DNA of 6,053 bases from an uncultured Cellvibrio sp. (GTDB lineage: Bacteria; Pseudomonadota; Gammaproteobacteria; Pseudomonadales; Cellvibrionaceae), in contig CAMLRJ010000228.1 of the NCBI GenBank assembly GCA_946482345.1, positions 1 through 6,053 of the forward strand. Reading direction: 5' to 3'. The notes beneath the pieces were generated by a model, which did not search any database, was not told the DNA's origin, and saw only the letters and a list, made by a program, of their open reading frames with translations. Within the stretch, counting starts at the first letter, position 1. Every line of letters starts with the position of its first letter. This document shows positions 1-6,053 of this stretch, piece by piece. A program made the position numbers and the translations under genes.

Positions 1-1044
1 AGCATTTTCTACTTCACTGACAATGTCATCTACCCCTTCCTCTGCTGATACCACAATTGCATTTCCGGAGTGAGTGGTATTGACTGCTTTTTCAGATGAA
101 TGATTAGCATCATTGGCGGCATCACCCACTTTTTCCAATGCTGCTGCGATTTTATTAATGGAATCTGCAACACGGGAAATCTCGTTAAGTTGAGTGGCAG
201 AACCGGTAGCCGATTTTTCTATAAAATGGCTGATCTGTGTACTGGCAGCCAGCAAAGAATTATTACTGGTTTGTGCCTGATTAACCAATCTTTGTATTCG
301 TTCGACAAACTTATTGAAATATAAAGATAGCTGATTCATTTCATTCTTTTTATCAGAAATTTTTAACCTGACAGTCAGATCGCTTTCCCCTGATGAAAGC
401 TCTTGCAAGTTGTCGGTAACGGATTGAATAGGCTTAACAACATAACGCCGCGCGAAAAACATAAATGTAATACTGAGCCCTATACCTGCCAGCAATACAG
501 TTAGTAATGCCAGCTTTGCATTTTTTTGAAGCGCGGCAACATTTTTCGTTTCATTTTCTACTTTGCTATCTGCCTCTTCTTCCATTTCACCAATAAAGCT
601 TAATAATTTCACAATTTGATTATTCAGATCCTTGTATTCAGTTTCCGTTGGTTGATTGTTTTTCAAGTTGCTCCACAGACGCTCACGCGATTGATGAAAC
701 AATTGCAAATAATTTTCCATTTCAGCAATGGTTTTATCGGCGATGAGATTTGATCCTTTCATTCGTCCCAACGCATCCTCTTCCATAGCAATAGCATCTT
801 CGAGAATTGGAGCAGCTTCCGAGGTTGACATTTCCTTGTGATAAACCTTGTTCAAGATAATGATCTGCGATTCCAAGCCAATTTGCCCTTCCATTGCGCC
901 ATCTGCTGCATTCCATGCAGGGCCGGAAATATAATTCAATAAACTTCCCAGTTGGCTGGTGGTGCTGTATCCGACCCAGGTACTGACACCTGTAATCAAT
1001 AAAAATCCCCAGAAACTTAACAGTACTGAATTTTTAATGGTCAC
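1..1044 (-). CDS. Methyl-accepting chemotaxis protein, N-terminal 348 codons (runs off left edge)
   Basis: This is a membrane chemoreceptor that would sense a periplasmic signal and control the CheA/CheW kinase complex. Translating the minus strand from a GTG at 1042-1044 gives an open frame of exactly 348 codons to the window edge. Residues about 6-26 (SVLLSFWGFLLITGVSTWVG) form the first membrane segment. Residues 27-177 are a helical periplasmic sensor region, about 150 residues, of four-helix-bundle size. Residues 178-197 form the second membrane segment. Residues about 198-250 form a HAMP domain, with the typical VVKPIQSVT entry and an ELSSGESDLTVRL connector. From about 251 the cytoplasmic coiled-coil signalling region begins (GSATQLNEIS, EKAVNTTHSG); the conserved hairpin tip would lie outside the window. 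GGAG at 1053-1056, eight bases upstream, supports the GTG start. The porin stop codon is 17 bases upstream, so co-transcription with the porin is likely. The ligand cannot be told from the sequence. Confidence 0.93.
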   Translation of the reverse strand, partial: MTIKNSVLLSFWGFLLITGVSTWVGYSTTSQLGSLLNYISGPAWNAADGAMEGQIGLESQIIILNKVYHKEMSTSEAAPILEDAIAMEEDALGRMKGSNLIADKTIAEMENYLQLFHQSRERLWSNLKNNQPTETEYKDLNNQIVKLLSFIGEMEEEADSKVENETKNVAALQKNAKLALLTVLLAGIGLSITFMFFARRYVVKPIQSVTDNLQELSSGESDLTVRLKISDKKNEMNQLSLYFNKFVERIQRLVNQAQTSNNSLLAASTQISHFIEKSATGSATQLNEISRVADSINKIAAALEKVGDAANDANHSSEKAVNTTHSGNAIVVSAEEGVDDIVSEVENA

Positions 1045-1061
1045 TTGTTTAGCTCCAATAT

Positions 1062-2153
1062 TTAAAATGTAAGAGTAAGCCGAAATCCCGCTGCATAAGC
1101 GTCATCAACAAGCGGATTCATATCAGGATGTTTAATGTGATAAAAACTTAACTGTGATGAAATTGCATTTGACCAGGGCCAGTTGTAACTGGCTTCTGTT
1201 GCCATCTCGCTTTTCAGTAAATCCGGATTTTCTTGCATAAAAGGTTTGCCGTTTTGCGCATTGGCCACAGCTATACCTACAGCATCACCATCGATAACCA
1301 GATTGGATTTTACAAAACCCAACCCCCAATATTCGTCCAGCTGATTTTTTTCATCATCTGCAACTCCATATTGAAAAAACACAGCAAGGTTTTCTTTTAT
1401 TTTCTTTTCGCCAATAAAATAAAAACCCTGATTGGCATCAACAAAACTGCCATCAACCGGACTGTCAACTTCTGCTGTCAGATTCCAGTAACCTATTCCA
1501 AATTTATAATTTTCTTCGGCCACACCCGCTTCAAATGCTTTAAATAATCCATCACTTGAAGAAAAATTTATATGTGTGCTGCGTGGATTATCCGGGTCAC
1601 CGGGAACTCCATCATATACAGCAACCAAGGCGTAAAATTGTTGTAGTTCAAAGGTCAGATGAAGAGTCCAGGCAGTTGTTGGAAATATTGAAGGTGTTGC
1701 CTGCGATGTATCAGGGCCTATTCCAAATGATGGGTGATTGAATAAACCTGCGGATTCGAGTGAGTAAAACGTTGAATTGTAATCATGCAATCCGGTAAGA
1801 ATTTTTAAATGGTGATCAACAAAATGATGCTGATACCAAATCTCATAAATTTTGAAGGAATCATCGGCGGCGATATTGGAAATTCCTTGAATGCCACCCG
1901 TATATCTGGCCGGGTCCTTGCCATAATCACCCAATAAATAAATAAAAAAATTACCTTTCTGCCACCAACCCGCTGATTCGGTATCTACTGCCAATGTAAT
2001 ATCAAGATTCGCCAGTTCCGCAGAACCCTTGTCAATTCCACCGGAAGTATTGTGGATGGACTCCAGAGTTAATGCGTTTTCCCAGACAAAAGCATCGTCG
2101 GCAACCGCCTGACCAATCAATGTGGAGAATAAAAGAGGTAGCCATTTATTCAT
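1062..2153 (-). CDS. OprB-family carbohydrate porin
   Basis: This is an outer-membrane beta-barrel channel of the carbohydrate-selective porin type, 363 residues, thought to let sugars diffuse into the periplasm. Residues 1-18 are a signal peptide (MNKWLPLLFSTLIGQAVA), with likely cleavage before DDAF. The mature part alternates aromatic and polar strands and ends in LTLTF, whose terminal Phe is typical of barrel proteins folded by the Bam machinery. Family-like stretches are YEIWYQHHF (about 103-111), then LKILTGLHDYNSTFY and AGLFNHPSFGIGP (about 116-146), and AVYDGVPGDP (about 178-187). The protein is on the short side for this family. The frame is open further upstream to a TTG at 2183. 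The ATG at 2153 is preferred because the signal peptide then starts correctly (MNK plus hydrophobic core) and a weak GGA lies nine bases upstream (2163-2165). It is the first gene of a probable operon with the chemoreceptor. The substrate sugar is not known. Confidence 0.87.
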   Translation of the reverse strand: MNKWLPLLFSTLIGQAVADDAFVWENALTLESIHNTSGGIDKGSAELANLDITLAVDTESAGWWQKGNFFIYLLGDYGKDPARYTGGIQGISNIAADDSFKIYEIWYQHHFVDHHLKILTGLHDYNSTFYSLESAGLFNHPSFGIGPDTSQATPSIFPTTAWTLHLTFELQQFYALVAVYDGVPGDPDNPRSTHINFSSSDGLFKAFEAGVAEENYKFGIGYWNLTAEVDSPVDGSFVDANQGFYFIGEKKIKENLAVFFQYGVADDEKNQLDEYWGLGFVKSNLVIDGDAVGIAVANAQNGKPFMQENPDLLKSEMATEASYNWPWSNAISSQLSFYHIKHPDMNPLVDDAYAAGFRLTLTF

Positions 2154-2183
2154 TTGAAACTGTCCATTTTGTTTGTTGAACAA

Positions 2184-2189
2184 AGTATA
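2184..2189 (-). promoter_or_regulatory. Possible -10 box for the porin-MCP operon
   Basis: Read on the minus strand this hexamer is TATACT, a five-of-six match to the sigma70 -10 consensus. It would place transcription start near 2177, about 24 bases ahead of the porin ATG. No convincing -35 box lies 16-18 bases upstream (AGGTAA is the best at 17), so the promoter would need an activator, or another promoter is used. Weak call. Confidence 0.3.
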
Positions 2190-2343
2190 GACAGACTTTT
2201 AAAACTTACCTTTGTATGTTGTGTGTGCGAAGTTGATGTCGATAGTTGCGCCAGCAATCATGAATAAGTGAAAATAATTGAGACCAAATTTTTGTTGCTG
2301 CACCAATCAAGTGCTTTATGCTGCTCGCAACAGGAAAAAACAG

Positions 2344-2371
2344 TCGTGCATAAGTGACATTTTCGTGCATA
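2344..2371. repeat. Direct repeat TCGTGCATA x2, possible activator site
   Basis: TCGTGCATA occurs exactly at 2344-2352 and again at 2363-2371, a 19-base period, close to two helical turns. The second copy ends two bases before the -35 box at 2374. Two same-facing half-sites directly upstream of a -35 that departs from consensus is the usual layout for an activator that contacts RNA polymerase. The regulator is unknown. The same sites could also act on the divergent porin operon, although they lie about 190 bases from its start codon. Confidence 0.4.
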
Positions 2372-2373
2372 TT

Positions 2374-2402
2374 TTGGTGGCATCAAAATTGCTGACTATA
2401 AT
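2374..2402 (+). promoter_or_regulatory. Sigma70-like promoter of the phosphorylase-kinase-like gene
   Basis: TTGGTG (2374-2379) and a perfect TATAAT (2397-2402) are separated by exactly 17 bases, the optimal spacing. Transcription would start near 2409. That leaves a leader of about 140 bases before the ATG at 2550, longer than translation alone needs. The -35 matches TTGACA at four of six positions. This is the best promoter match in the window, but it is a sequence match only. Confidence 0.6.
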
Positions 2403-2427
2403 TGCAGATAAAGTGAAAAGGTGTAGA

Positions 2428-2442
2428 TTGGTTTGTAACCAA
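2428..2442. repeat. Perfect palindrome TTGGTTTGTAACCAA in the leader
   Basis: TTGGTT and AACCAA are perfect inverted arms of six bases around a TGT spacer. It lies about 20-34 bases after the predicted transcription start, where a repressor dimer could block the polymerase. As RNA it would be a six-pair stem with a three-base loop. No T-tract follows, so it is not an intrinsic terminator. Which role, if any, it has cannot be decided from sequence. Confidence 0.4.
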
Positions 2443-2451
2443 ACAGGTTTC

Positions 2452-2493
2452 TAATCAAATCGAATTAATCAGATCGAAACCATCCGATAGAAA
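2452..2493. repeat. Three imperfect 14-bp tandem repeats in the leader
   Basis: Units are TAATCAAATCGAAT (2452-2465), TAATCAGATCGAAA (2466-2479) and CCATCCGATAGAAA (2480-2493). Units one and two agree at 12 of 14 positions and units two and three at 10 of 14. A decayed fourth start, CAATCAGG, follows at 2494. The array lies inside the predicted leader, 56-98 bases before the start codon. It could be a set of protein-binding sites on DNA or RNA, or chance repetition in AT-rich DNA. Confidence 0.45.
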
Positions 2494-2549
2494 CAATCAG
2501 GCAGGCAGTTGTTAATATCGAATCAGGAATTTTTTTGGAATGATCAATA

Positions 2550-5500
2550 ATGAAACAAACTCAACTGTTAGAGCGTTTGTACGCTGAAGTCGAGACAGTC
2601 ATACTCAGCCGACAACATCCTGTTACAGGTTTGTTGCCCGCCAGTACCGCAGTAAATAATCACGGTGATTACACAGACGCATGGGTGAGGGATAACGTCT
2701 ATTCAATTATGTCAGTGTGGGCACTGGGGATTGCATTCAAACGCCAGGGAGATGATCACAAAGCAGATCAGTTGGGGCAATCAACCATTAAATTAATGCG
2801 TGGTTTATTGCAATCCATGATGCGTCAGTCACGCAAAGTGGAAGCGTTTAAATACTCTCTTGAAAATAAAGACTCCTTACACGCGAAATACGACACCGCA
2901 ACCGGCCTGCCTGTAGTTGCCGATGATGCATGGGGGCATTTGCAAATTGATGCAACATCACTTTATTTATTAATGCTGGCGCAAATGAGTGCATCAGGAT
3001 TACGCATTATCTGCACATCCGATGAAGTCGATTTTATTCAAAATCTTGTTTATTACATTTCCAGTGCATATCGAACACCTGATTATGGAATTTGGGAACG
3101 TGGAAATAAAATTAACAATGGTAAAACCGAAATCAATGCCAGCTCGGTTGGCATGGCCAAAGCCGCATTACAAGCATTGGATGGATTTAATTTATTTGGA
3201 AAAAACAGTGATAAACGAGGCGTGATTCATGTTATCGCTGATGCAATTTCACTGGCAAGAACGACTCTTGCATCATTGCTTCCACGTGAATCACTCTCCA
3301 AGGAAACTGACAGTGCATTGCTCAGTATTATCGGATTTCCTGCTTTTGCGGTGGGTAAAGAATCACTGGCCACACAAACGCGCGATACAGTGCTGACAAA
3401 GTTGGGCGGCAATTATGGATGCAAACGTTTTTTATGGGATGGACACCAAACCGTATTGGAAGAAAGCTCACGTATTTATTACAACCTGAATGAATTGGTC
3501 AACTTTGCCAATATAGAATCCGAATGGCCGTTATTTTTTACTTATCTCTACATCACTGCTTTATTTGATGGCAGTGAAGCAACCGCCAAACATTATCGTA
3601 AAAAACTCGAATCACTGATGGTTAATGTTGATGGCGTTGGATTGCTGCCAGAACTTTATTATTTACCCAAAGAAAATGTTGAAGCGGAAAAGAAAAATCC
3701 CCGTTCACAATCACGGGTTCCCAACGATAATTTGCCTTTGGTGTGGGCGCAAAGTTTATTTTATACAGGATTATTATTGGATGAAGGCATGGTTAGCACG
3801 GACGATATCGATCCACTGAAAATGCGCAGGCGTTCTACCCGATTTATTAAATCCAATATCGCATTGGTGGTGCTGGCCGAGAATGATCAGATCAAACAAC
3901 ATTTAGCGAAACACGGTGTAATTGCTGAAAGCTTGCAGGATATTAAACCTATGGCGGTTGTATCGGCATCCGGCTTGATGGAAACCTATGCCCATGTCGG
4001 TGAAAACCGTGCATTGGGTTTGACTGGCAGGCCGAGACGCAGGGTACAAAGTTTGGCAACCTCGCAAACCTATGAAATCAACAACAAGATTTATTTGTGT
4101 TTGTCGTGGATGCAAAGCGAACGCGAAGATTACCGCATGTATGATGCACAATGGGTGTCACAAAATCTGGAACAGGAAATACATTTTATTTACAAAAACT
4201 GGATCAGTTCCGAAGTTGCTGTATTTACTTTAATGATGGATCATCGCCTCTATAAAATTCCCAATGCGACATTGCTATTTCAAAAACTTCGCAGCTTGCA
4301 ATTGCGCACTGAAATTGATTATGTGGGTTATGCATCCGCCAATCTTGCTTATCGCGCATCGCGGGTTAACCGATTAACCATCCCTTATTTTCATGTTCAT
4401 GCACTGACCAATAATGTGCTGGCAACAGATGCTGGCGATGAAACGATAAAGGCGGAACAACTGGAACCGGTTGCCCGCTCCTTGTTGGAAAATTTTTATA
4501 CTGAAAGTGATATTTTTACTTATCGAAAATTTTTCAATTATGTAAAAAATCACAAAATGGGCGATATAGTATCGGTTGATGGTTCATCAATAACACTGCG
4601 CGATTTAATTCGCGATGTATATGTGCGATCACAAAAAAATAATTATTGGTTGCTGGCAAGATTTTGTTTTTCACAATTCAACTACACCTTGATTGATCTC
4701 TCCGATAGTTTGACTTTATTAGCTGCGCGAAATTTAACGGTCAATGTTGGTGATAATGATTATACCGAAATCAAAATCGACCAATCTTTTTCCAATACCA
4801 GCTATTTTGAAAGCGTACGTCAATTATTTCCTGACTTATTGGAACGAACTCTGGTGCAGGAAATTTTGTCAGCGATTGGCTCACTGATTCGCGCCGAACC
4901 TGCACTGTTCGATGGTTTGCATTCGGTGCAGCTGCGTAACTTTATGTTGCTCTGTGCGATGGATAAAGGTGACGCAGAAGAAGTCAGTTTACTGGAGTGG
5001 CTGGGCTTGCAATCACCGACAAAAATTTACAATAAAATTCGCAATGTGTTGTCATCGCGAAAACATGTTTTTTCTCAGGAAATCAATTTTGTTTCTCCTT
5101 ACAAAATACATCATCATGACAACAAAGTGGATGACAACCCACTACTGTCAGACACCAACGATACCGACTGGCTGGAATGGCGCACAGCGCGGGGTTTGAT
5201 TACCCATTTTGACAAGAATTTTTTGCAGGATATTTGGCATAGCCTGACCTTCTGTAACACGCTGGTTTTCAGTAACCCAGCCGGTACAGAATTTAAACTG
5301 GATTGTGAAATTACGCGCAGTTCCATGACACCGGGCGAAGTTAATTTTGCACACCTGATTGATAATATGACGCATCAACTTTATCCGCCCTATTACAAAG
5401 CGGCTATAGTTGAAGCGCTTTATGCCTACACACAATTTTGTATCACGCATCCTGACATACACTTTACCCGACCAATGGTATTTAAAGACGTTGTGATTGA

Positions 5501-5648
5501 AGCAGCCAAACGTTATGTTGACCAAAGCTTGCCTAAAATGACAAAACGCAATCCGGAAACTGATTTAAGTGTGTTCTTGCAACAGTCCCCGCATATTTTG
5601 AATTTATTTATCTCCCTCGTTTACGATGATTTAATGAAAGTCGCCTGA
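2550..5648 (+). CDS. Phosphorylase kinase alpha/beta subunit-like protein with GH15 glucoamylase-like domain
   Basis: This 1032-residue protein has no signal peptide and is probably cytoplasmic. It resembles, as I recall them, the animal phosphorylase kinase alpha and beta subunits along its whole length. Residues about 1-415 form the GH15-like (alpha/alpha)6 domain: HPVTGLLPAS (23-32), DAWVRDNVYSI (43-53), KLMRGLL (81-87), KDSLHAKYDT (107-116), WGHLQIDATSLYL (128-140), IWERG (181-185), NASSVGMAKAAL (196-207), SEWPLFFTYL (324-333), LLPELY (365-370) and LPLVWAQSL (395-403). By comparison with glucoamylases, E183 and E369 fall where the catalytic acid and base lie. The middle has GLTGRPRRR (490-498) followed by TSQTYEI (504-510), as in the animal subunits. 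The C-terminal region from W874 carries the animal-like MTPGE (926-930) and YYKAAIVEAL. The protein is shorter than animal alpha (about 1237) and has no CaaX box (it ends LMKVA). The ATG is preceded by GGAA (2537-2540) with nine bases of spacing. It may bind or hydrolyse alpha-glucans, or be purely regulatory. No kinase subunit is seen nearby. Confidence 0.92.
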   Translation: MKQTQLLERLYAEVETVILSRQHPVTGLLPASTAVNNHGDYTDAWVRDNVYSIMSVWALGIAFKRQGDDHKADQLGQSTIKLMRGLLQSMMRQSRKVEAFKYSLENKDSLHAKYDTATGLPVVADDAWGHLQIDATSLYLLMLAQMSASGLRIICTSDEVDFIQNLVYYISSAYRTPDYGIWERGNKINNGKTEINASSVGMAKAALQALDGFNLFGKNSDKRGVIHVIADAISLARTTLASLLPRESLSKETDSALLSIIGFPAFAVGKESLATQTRDTVLTKLGGNYGCKRFLWDGHQTVLEESSRIYYNLNELVNFANIESEWPLFFTYLYITALFDGSEATAKHYRKKLESLMVNVDGVGLLPELYYLPKENVEAEKKNPRSQSRVPNDNLPLVWAQSLFYTGLLLDEGMVSTDDIDPLKMRRRSTRFIKSNIALVVLAENDQIKQHLAKHGVIAESLQDIKPMAVVSASGLMETYAHVGENRALGLTGRPRRRVQSLATSQTYEINNKIYLCLSWMQSEREDYRMYDAQWVSQNLEQEIHFIYKNWISSEVAVFTLMMDHRLYKIPNATLLFQKLRSLQLRTEIDYVGYASANLAYRASRVNRLTIPYFHVHALTNNVLATDAGDETIKAEQLEPVARSLLENFYTESDIFTYRKFFNYVKNHKMGDIVSVDGSSITLRDLIRDVYVRSQKNNYWLLARFCFSQFNYTLIDLSDSLTLLAARNLTVNVGDNDYTEIKIDQSFSNTSYFESVRQLFPDLLERTLVQEILSAIGSLIRAEPALFDGLHSVQLRNFMLLCAMDKGDAEEVSLLEWLGLQSPTKIYNKIRNVLSSRKHVFSQEINFVSPYKIHHHDNKVDDNPLLSDTNDTDWLEWRTARGLITHFDKNFLQDIWHSLTFCNTLVFSNPAGTEFKLDCEITRSSMTPGEVNFAHLIDNMTHQLYPPYYKAAIVEALYAYTQFCITHPDIHFTRPMVFKDVVIEAAKRYVDQSLPKMTKRNPETDLSVFLQQSPHILNLFISLVYDDLMKVA

Positions 5649-5667
5649 TATTTGTCCCCTGCCCTCT

Positions 5668-5696
5668 GGTTTGATGACTATGCTTACCTTTAAAAT
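5668..5696 (+). promoter_or_regulatory. Possible trkH promoter overlapping the terminator
   Basis: TGGTTT (5668-5673) and TAAAAT (5691-5696) are spaced by 17 bases. They would start transcription near 5703, about 24 bases before the trkH ATG. The -35 is poor and the -10 sits in the loop of the terminator hairpin, so this is tentative. If real, trkH is transcribed separately from the upstream gene. Confidence 0.3.
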
Positions 5697-5709
5697 GGCA
5701 AGCATTTTT
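5680..5709 (+). terminator. Intrinsic terminator after the phosphorylase-kinase-like gene
   Basis: ATGCTTACC (5680-5688) pairs with GGCAAGCAT (5697-5705) apart from one A-C mismatch, around an eight-base loop (TTTAAAAT). A run of five T (5705-5709) follows directly. The stem is modest and partly AT, so termination may be incomplete. It starts about 31 bases after the stop codon and separates this gene from trkH. Confidence 0.6.
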
Positions 5710-5726
5710 ATCATCAGTGGATGCAT

Positions 5727-6053
5727 ATGAAACTATTTGGCCCTTGCCTGCTGATTTTGGGCGCTATTCTAAATTTACTCGCGCTGTTCATGTTGTTGCC
5801 TGTGGGCTTTTCACTTGCATATGAAAGTGCCAATCAAGTTGCATTTGTGTTGTCCGCTATATTCACCAGTGTGATTGGCATCATTTTTTTAGCCATTGGT
5901 AAAAAATATCCAATGGAGCAAATGCAGCCCAAACAAATTTTCCTGATTACCGGTTTTGCCTGGGTGGGTGTTTCGGCCTTCTCTGCTTTGCCTTTTGTGC
6001 TGATGCAAAACCCGTTGAATTTGGCCAGCGCATTTTTTGAAGCTGTTTCAGGT
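5727..6053 (+). CDS. trkH: TrkH-family potassium uptake protein, first 109 codons (runs off right edge)
   Basis: This is the membrane-embedded, K+-translocating subunit of the Trk system, which normally works with the cytoplasmic regulator TrkA (not in the window). The visible part has membrane segments at about 7-29 and 36-57, a short loop (KKYPMEQMQPKQ), and a third segment at 71-92 with ITGFAWVGVSAFSALPF. It then begins the first pore helix, NLASAFFEAVSG (98-109). In TrkH proteins the selectivity filter TTTG follows this point, so the window stops just before the diagnostic residues. The match to the N-terminus of E. coli TrkH (ALPF then AFFE..SG) supports the family. An in-frame ATG at 5721 would add Met-His. 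The ATG at 5727 is preferred because GTGG at 5717-5720 then sits at a usable distance. The terminator upstream suggests its own promoter. Confidence 0.88.
   Translation, partial: MKLFGPCLLILGAILNLLALFMLLPVGFSLAYESANQVAFVLSAIFTSVIGIIFLAIGKKYPMEQMQPKQIFLITGFAWVGVSAFSALPFVLMQNPLNLASAFFEAVSG

Larger units (their letters stand above)
2154..2549. other. Divergent intergenic control region
   Basis: This is a 396-base AT-rich stretch between the oppositely oriented porin operon and the phosphorylase-kinase-like gene. No coding frame with a believable start and ribosome site is seen in it. Its right half holds the plus-strand promoter, a 9-bp direct repeat, a palindrome and a 14-bp tandem repeat, each listed separately. 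Its left half (about 2190-2340) must contain the minus-strand control signals; apart from one possible -10 box and a weak inverted repeat (TGTTGC 2293-2298, GCAACA 2327-2332) I see nothing definite there. Confidence 0.8.

Noticed and set aside
2154..2183. Longer porin reading frame beginning at a TTG at 2183 (10 extra residues)
   Set aside because: The extra residues (FNKQNGQFQ) would place a polar stretch before the signal peptide. The ATG at 2153 gives a normal MNK-plus-hydrophobic signal sequence.
2293..2332. Inverted repeat TGTTGC/GCAACA with an inner GCAC/GTGC as a possible terminator or operator
   Set aside because: The arms are short, the stem is interrupted, and no T-tract follows on either strand. 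There is no gene end nearby to terminate.
2540..2587. Short upstream frame, ATG at 2540 to TGA at 2585-2587, overlapping the start of the PhK-like gene
   Set aside because: It is 15 codons, has no ribosome site of its own (the GGAA overlaps its ATG), and is most likely a chance frame.
5148..5525. 125-codon open frame on the minus strand inside the PhK-like gene
   Set aside because: It lies fully opposite a strongly conserved coding region, has no recognisable domain, and reads like an antisense shadow. The same applies to the shorter frames inside the porin, MCP and PhK-like genes.
2550..5648. Possibility that the PhK-like gene was recently acquired from a eukaryote
   Set aside because: There are no introns or repeats, it has a bacterial promoter, ribosome site and terminator, and base composition looks like its neighbours. 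Shared ancestry or old transfer cannot be separated without a tree.

Overview
The window reads as ordinary chromosomal DNA of a Gram-negative bacterium. It encodes an outer-membrane carbohydrate porin with a signal peptide and a C-terminal Phe, a chemoreceptor, and a TrkH-type potassium transporter. GC content is moderate, with AT-rich intergenic stretches. A gammaproteobacterium is likely, possibly a polysaccharide-degrading Cellvibrio/Saccharophagus relative. That placement is inferred from gene content and is not proven by any marker gene.

Layout: (1) Positions 1-1044, minus strand, hold the N-terminal 348 codons of a methyl-accepting chemotaxis protein (MCP). It runs off the left edge and has a GTG start. 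(2) Positions 1062-2153, minus strand, encode an OprB-family carbohydrate porin. Its stop codon lies 17 bases upstream of the MCP start, so the two probably form a porin-MCP operon. (3) Positions 2154-2549 are a divergent intergenic region. It has a good sigma70-like promoter on the plus strand, an exact 9-bp direct repeat just upstream of the -35 box, a palindrome in the leader and three 14-bp imperfect tandem repeats, all inside or next to a predicted ~140-base leader. (4) Positions 2550-5648, plus strand, encode a 1032-residue homologue of the regulatory alpha/beta subunits of animal phosphorylase kinase. The N-terminal part is a GH15 glucoamylase-like domain and the C-terminal conserved region of the eukaryotic subunits is also present. 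(5) Positions 5649-5726 are a short gap with a hairpin plus T-tract terminator. (6) Positions 5727-6053, plus strand, hold the first 109 codons of trkH, cut by the right edge.

The most notable item is the phosphorylase-kinase-alpha/beta-like protein. It resembles the eukaryotic subunits from end to end, keeps the two glutamates at the positions expected for GH15 catalysis, lacks a C-terminal prenylation box and has no kinase subunit next to it here. Its divergent arrangement with a sugar porin and a chemoreceptor suggests, by inference only, a carbohydrate-sensing or carbohydrate-utilisation neighbourhood. The trkH gene appears to be a separate transcription unit. I saw no tRNA, rRNA, CRISPR array or insertion sequence.
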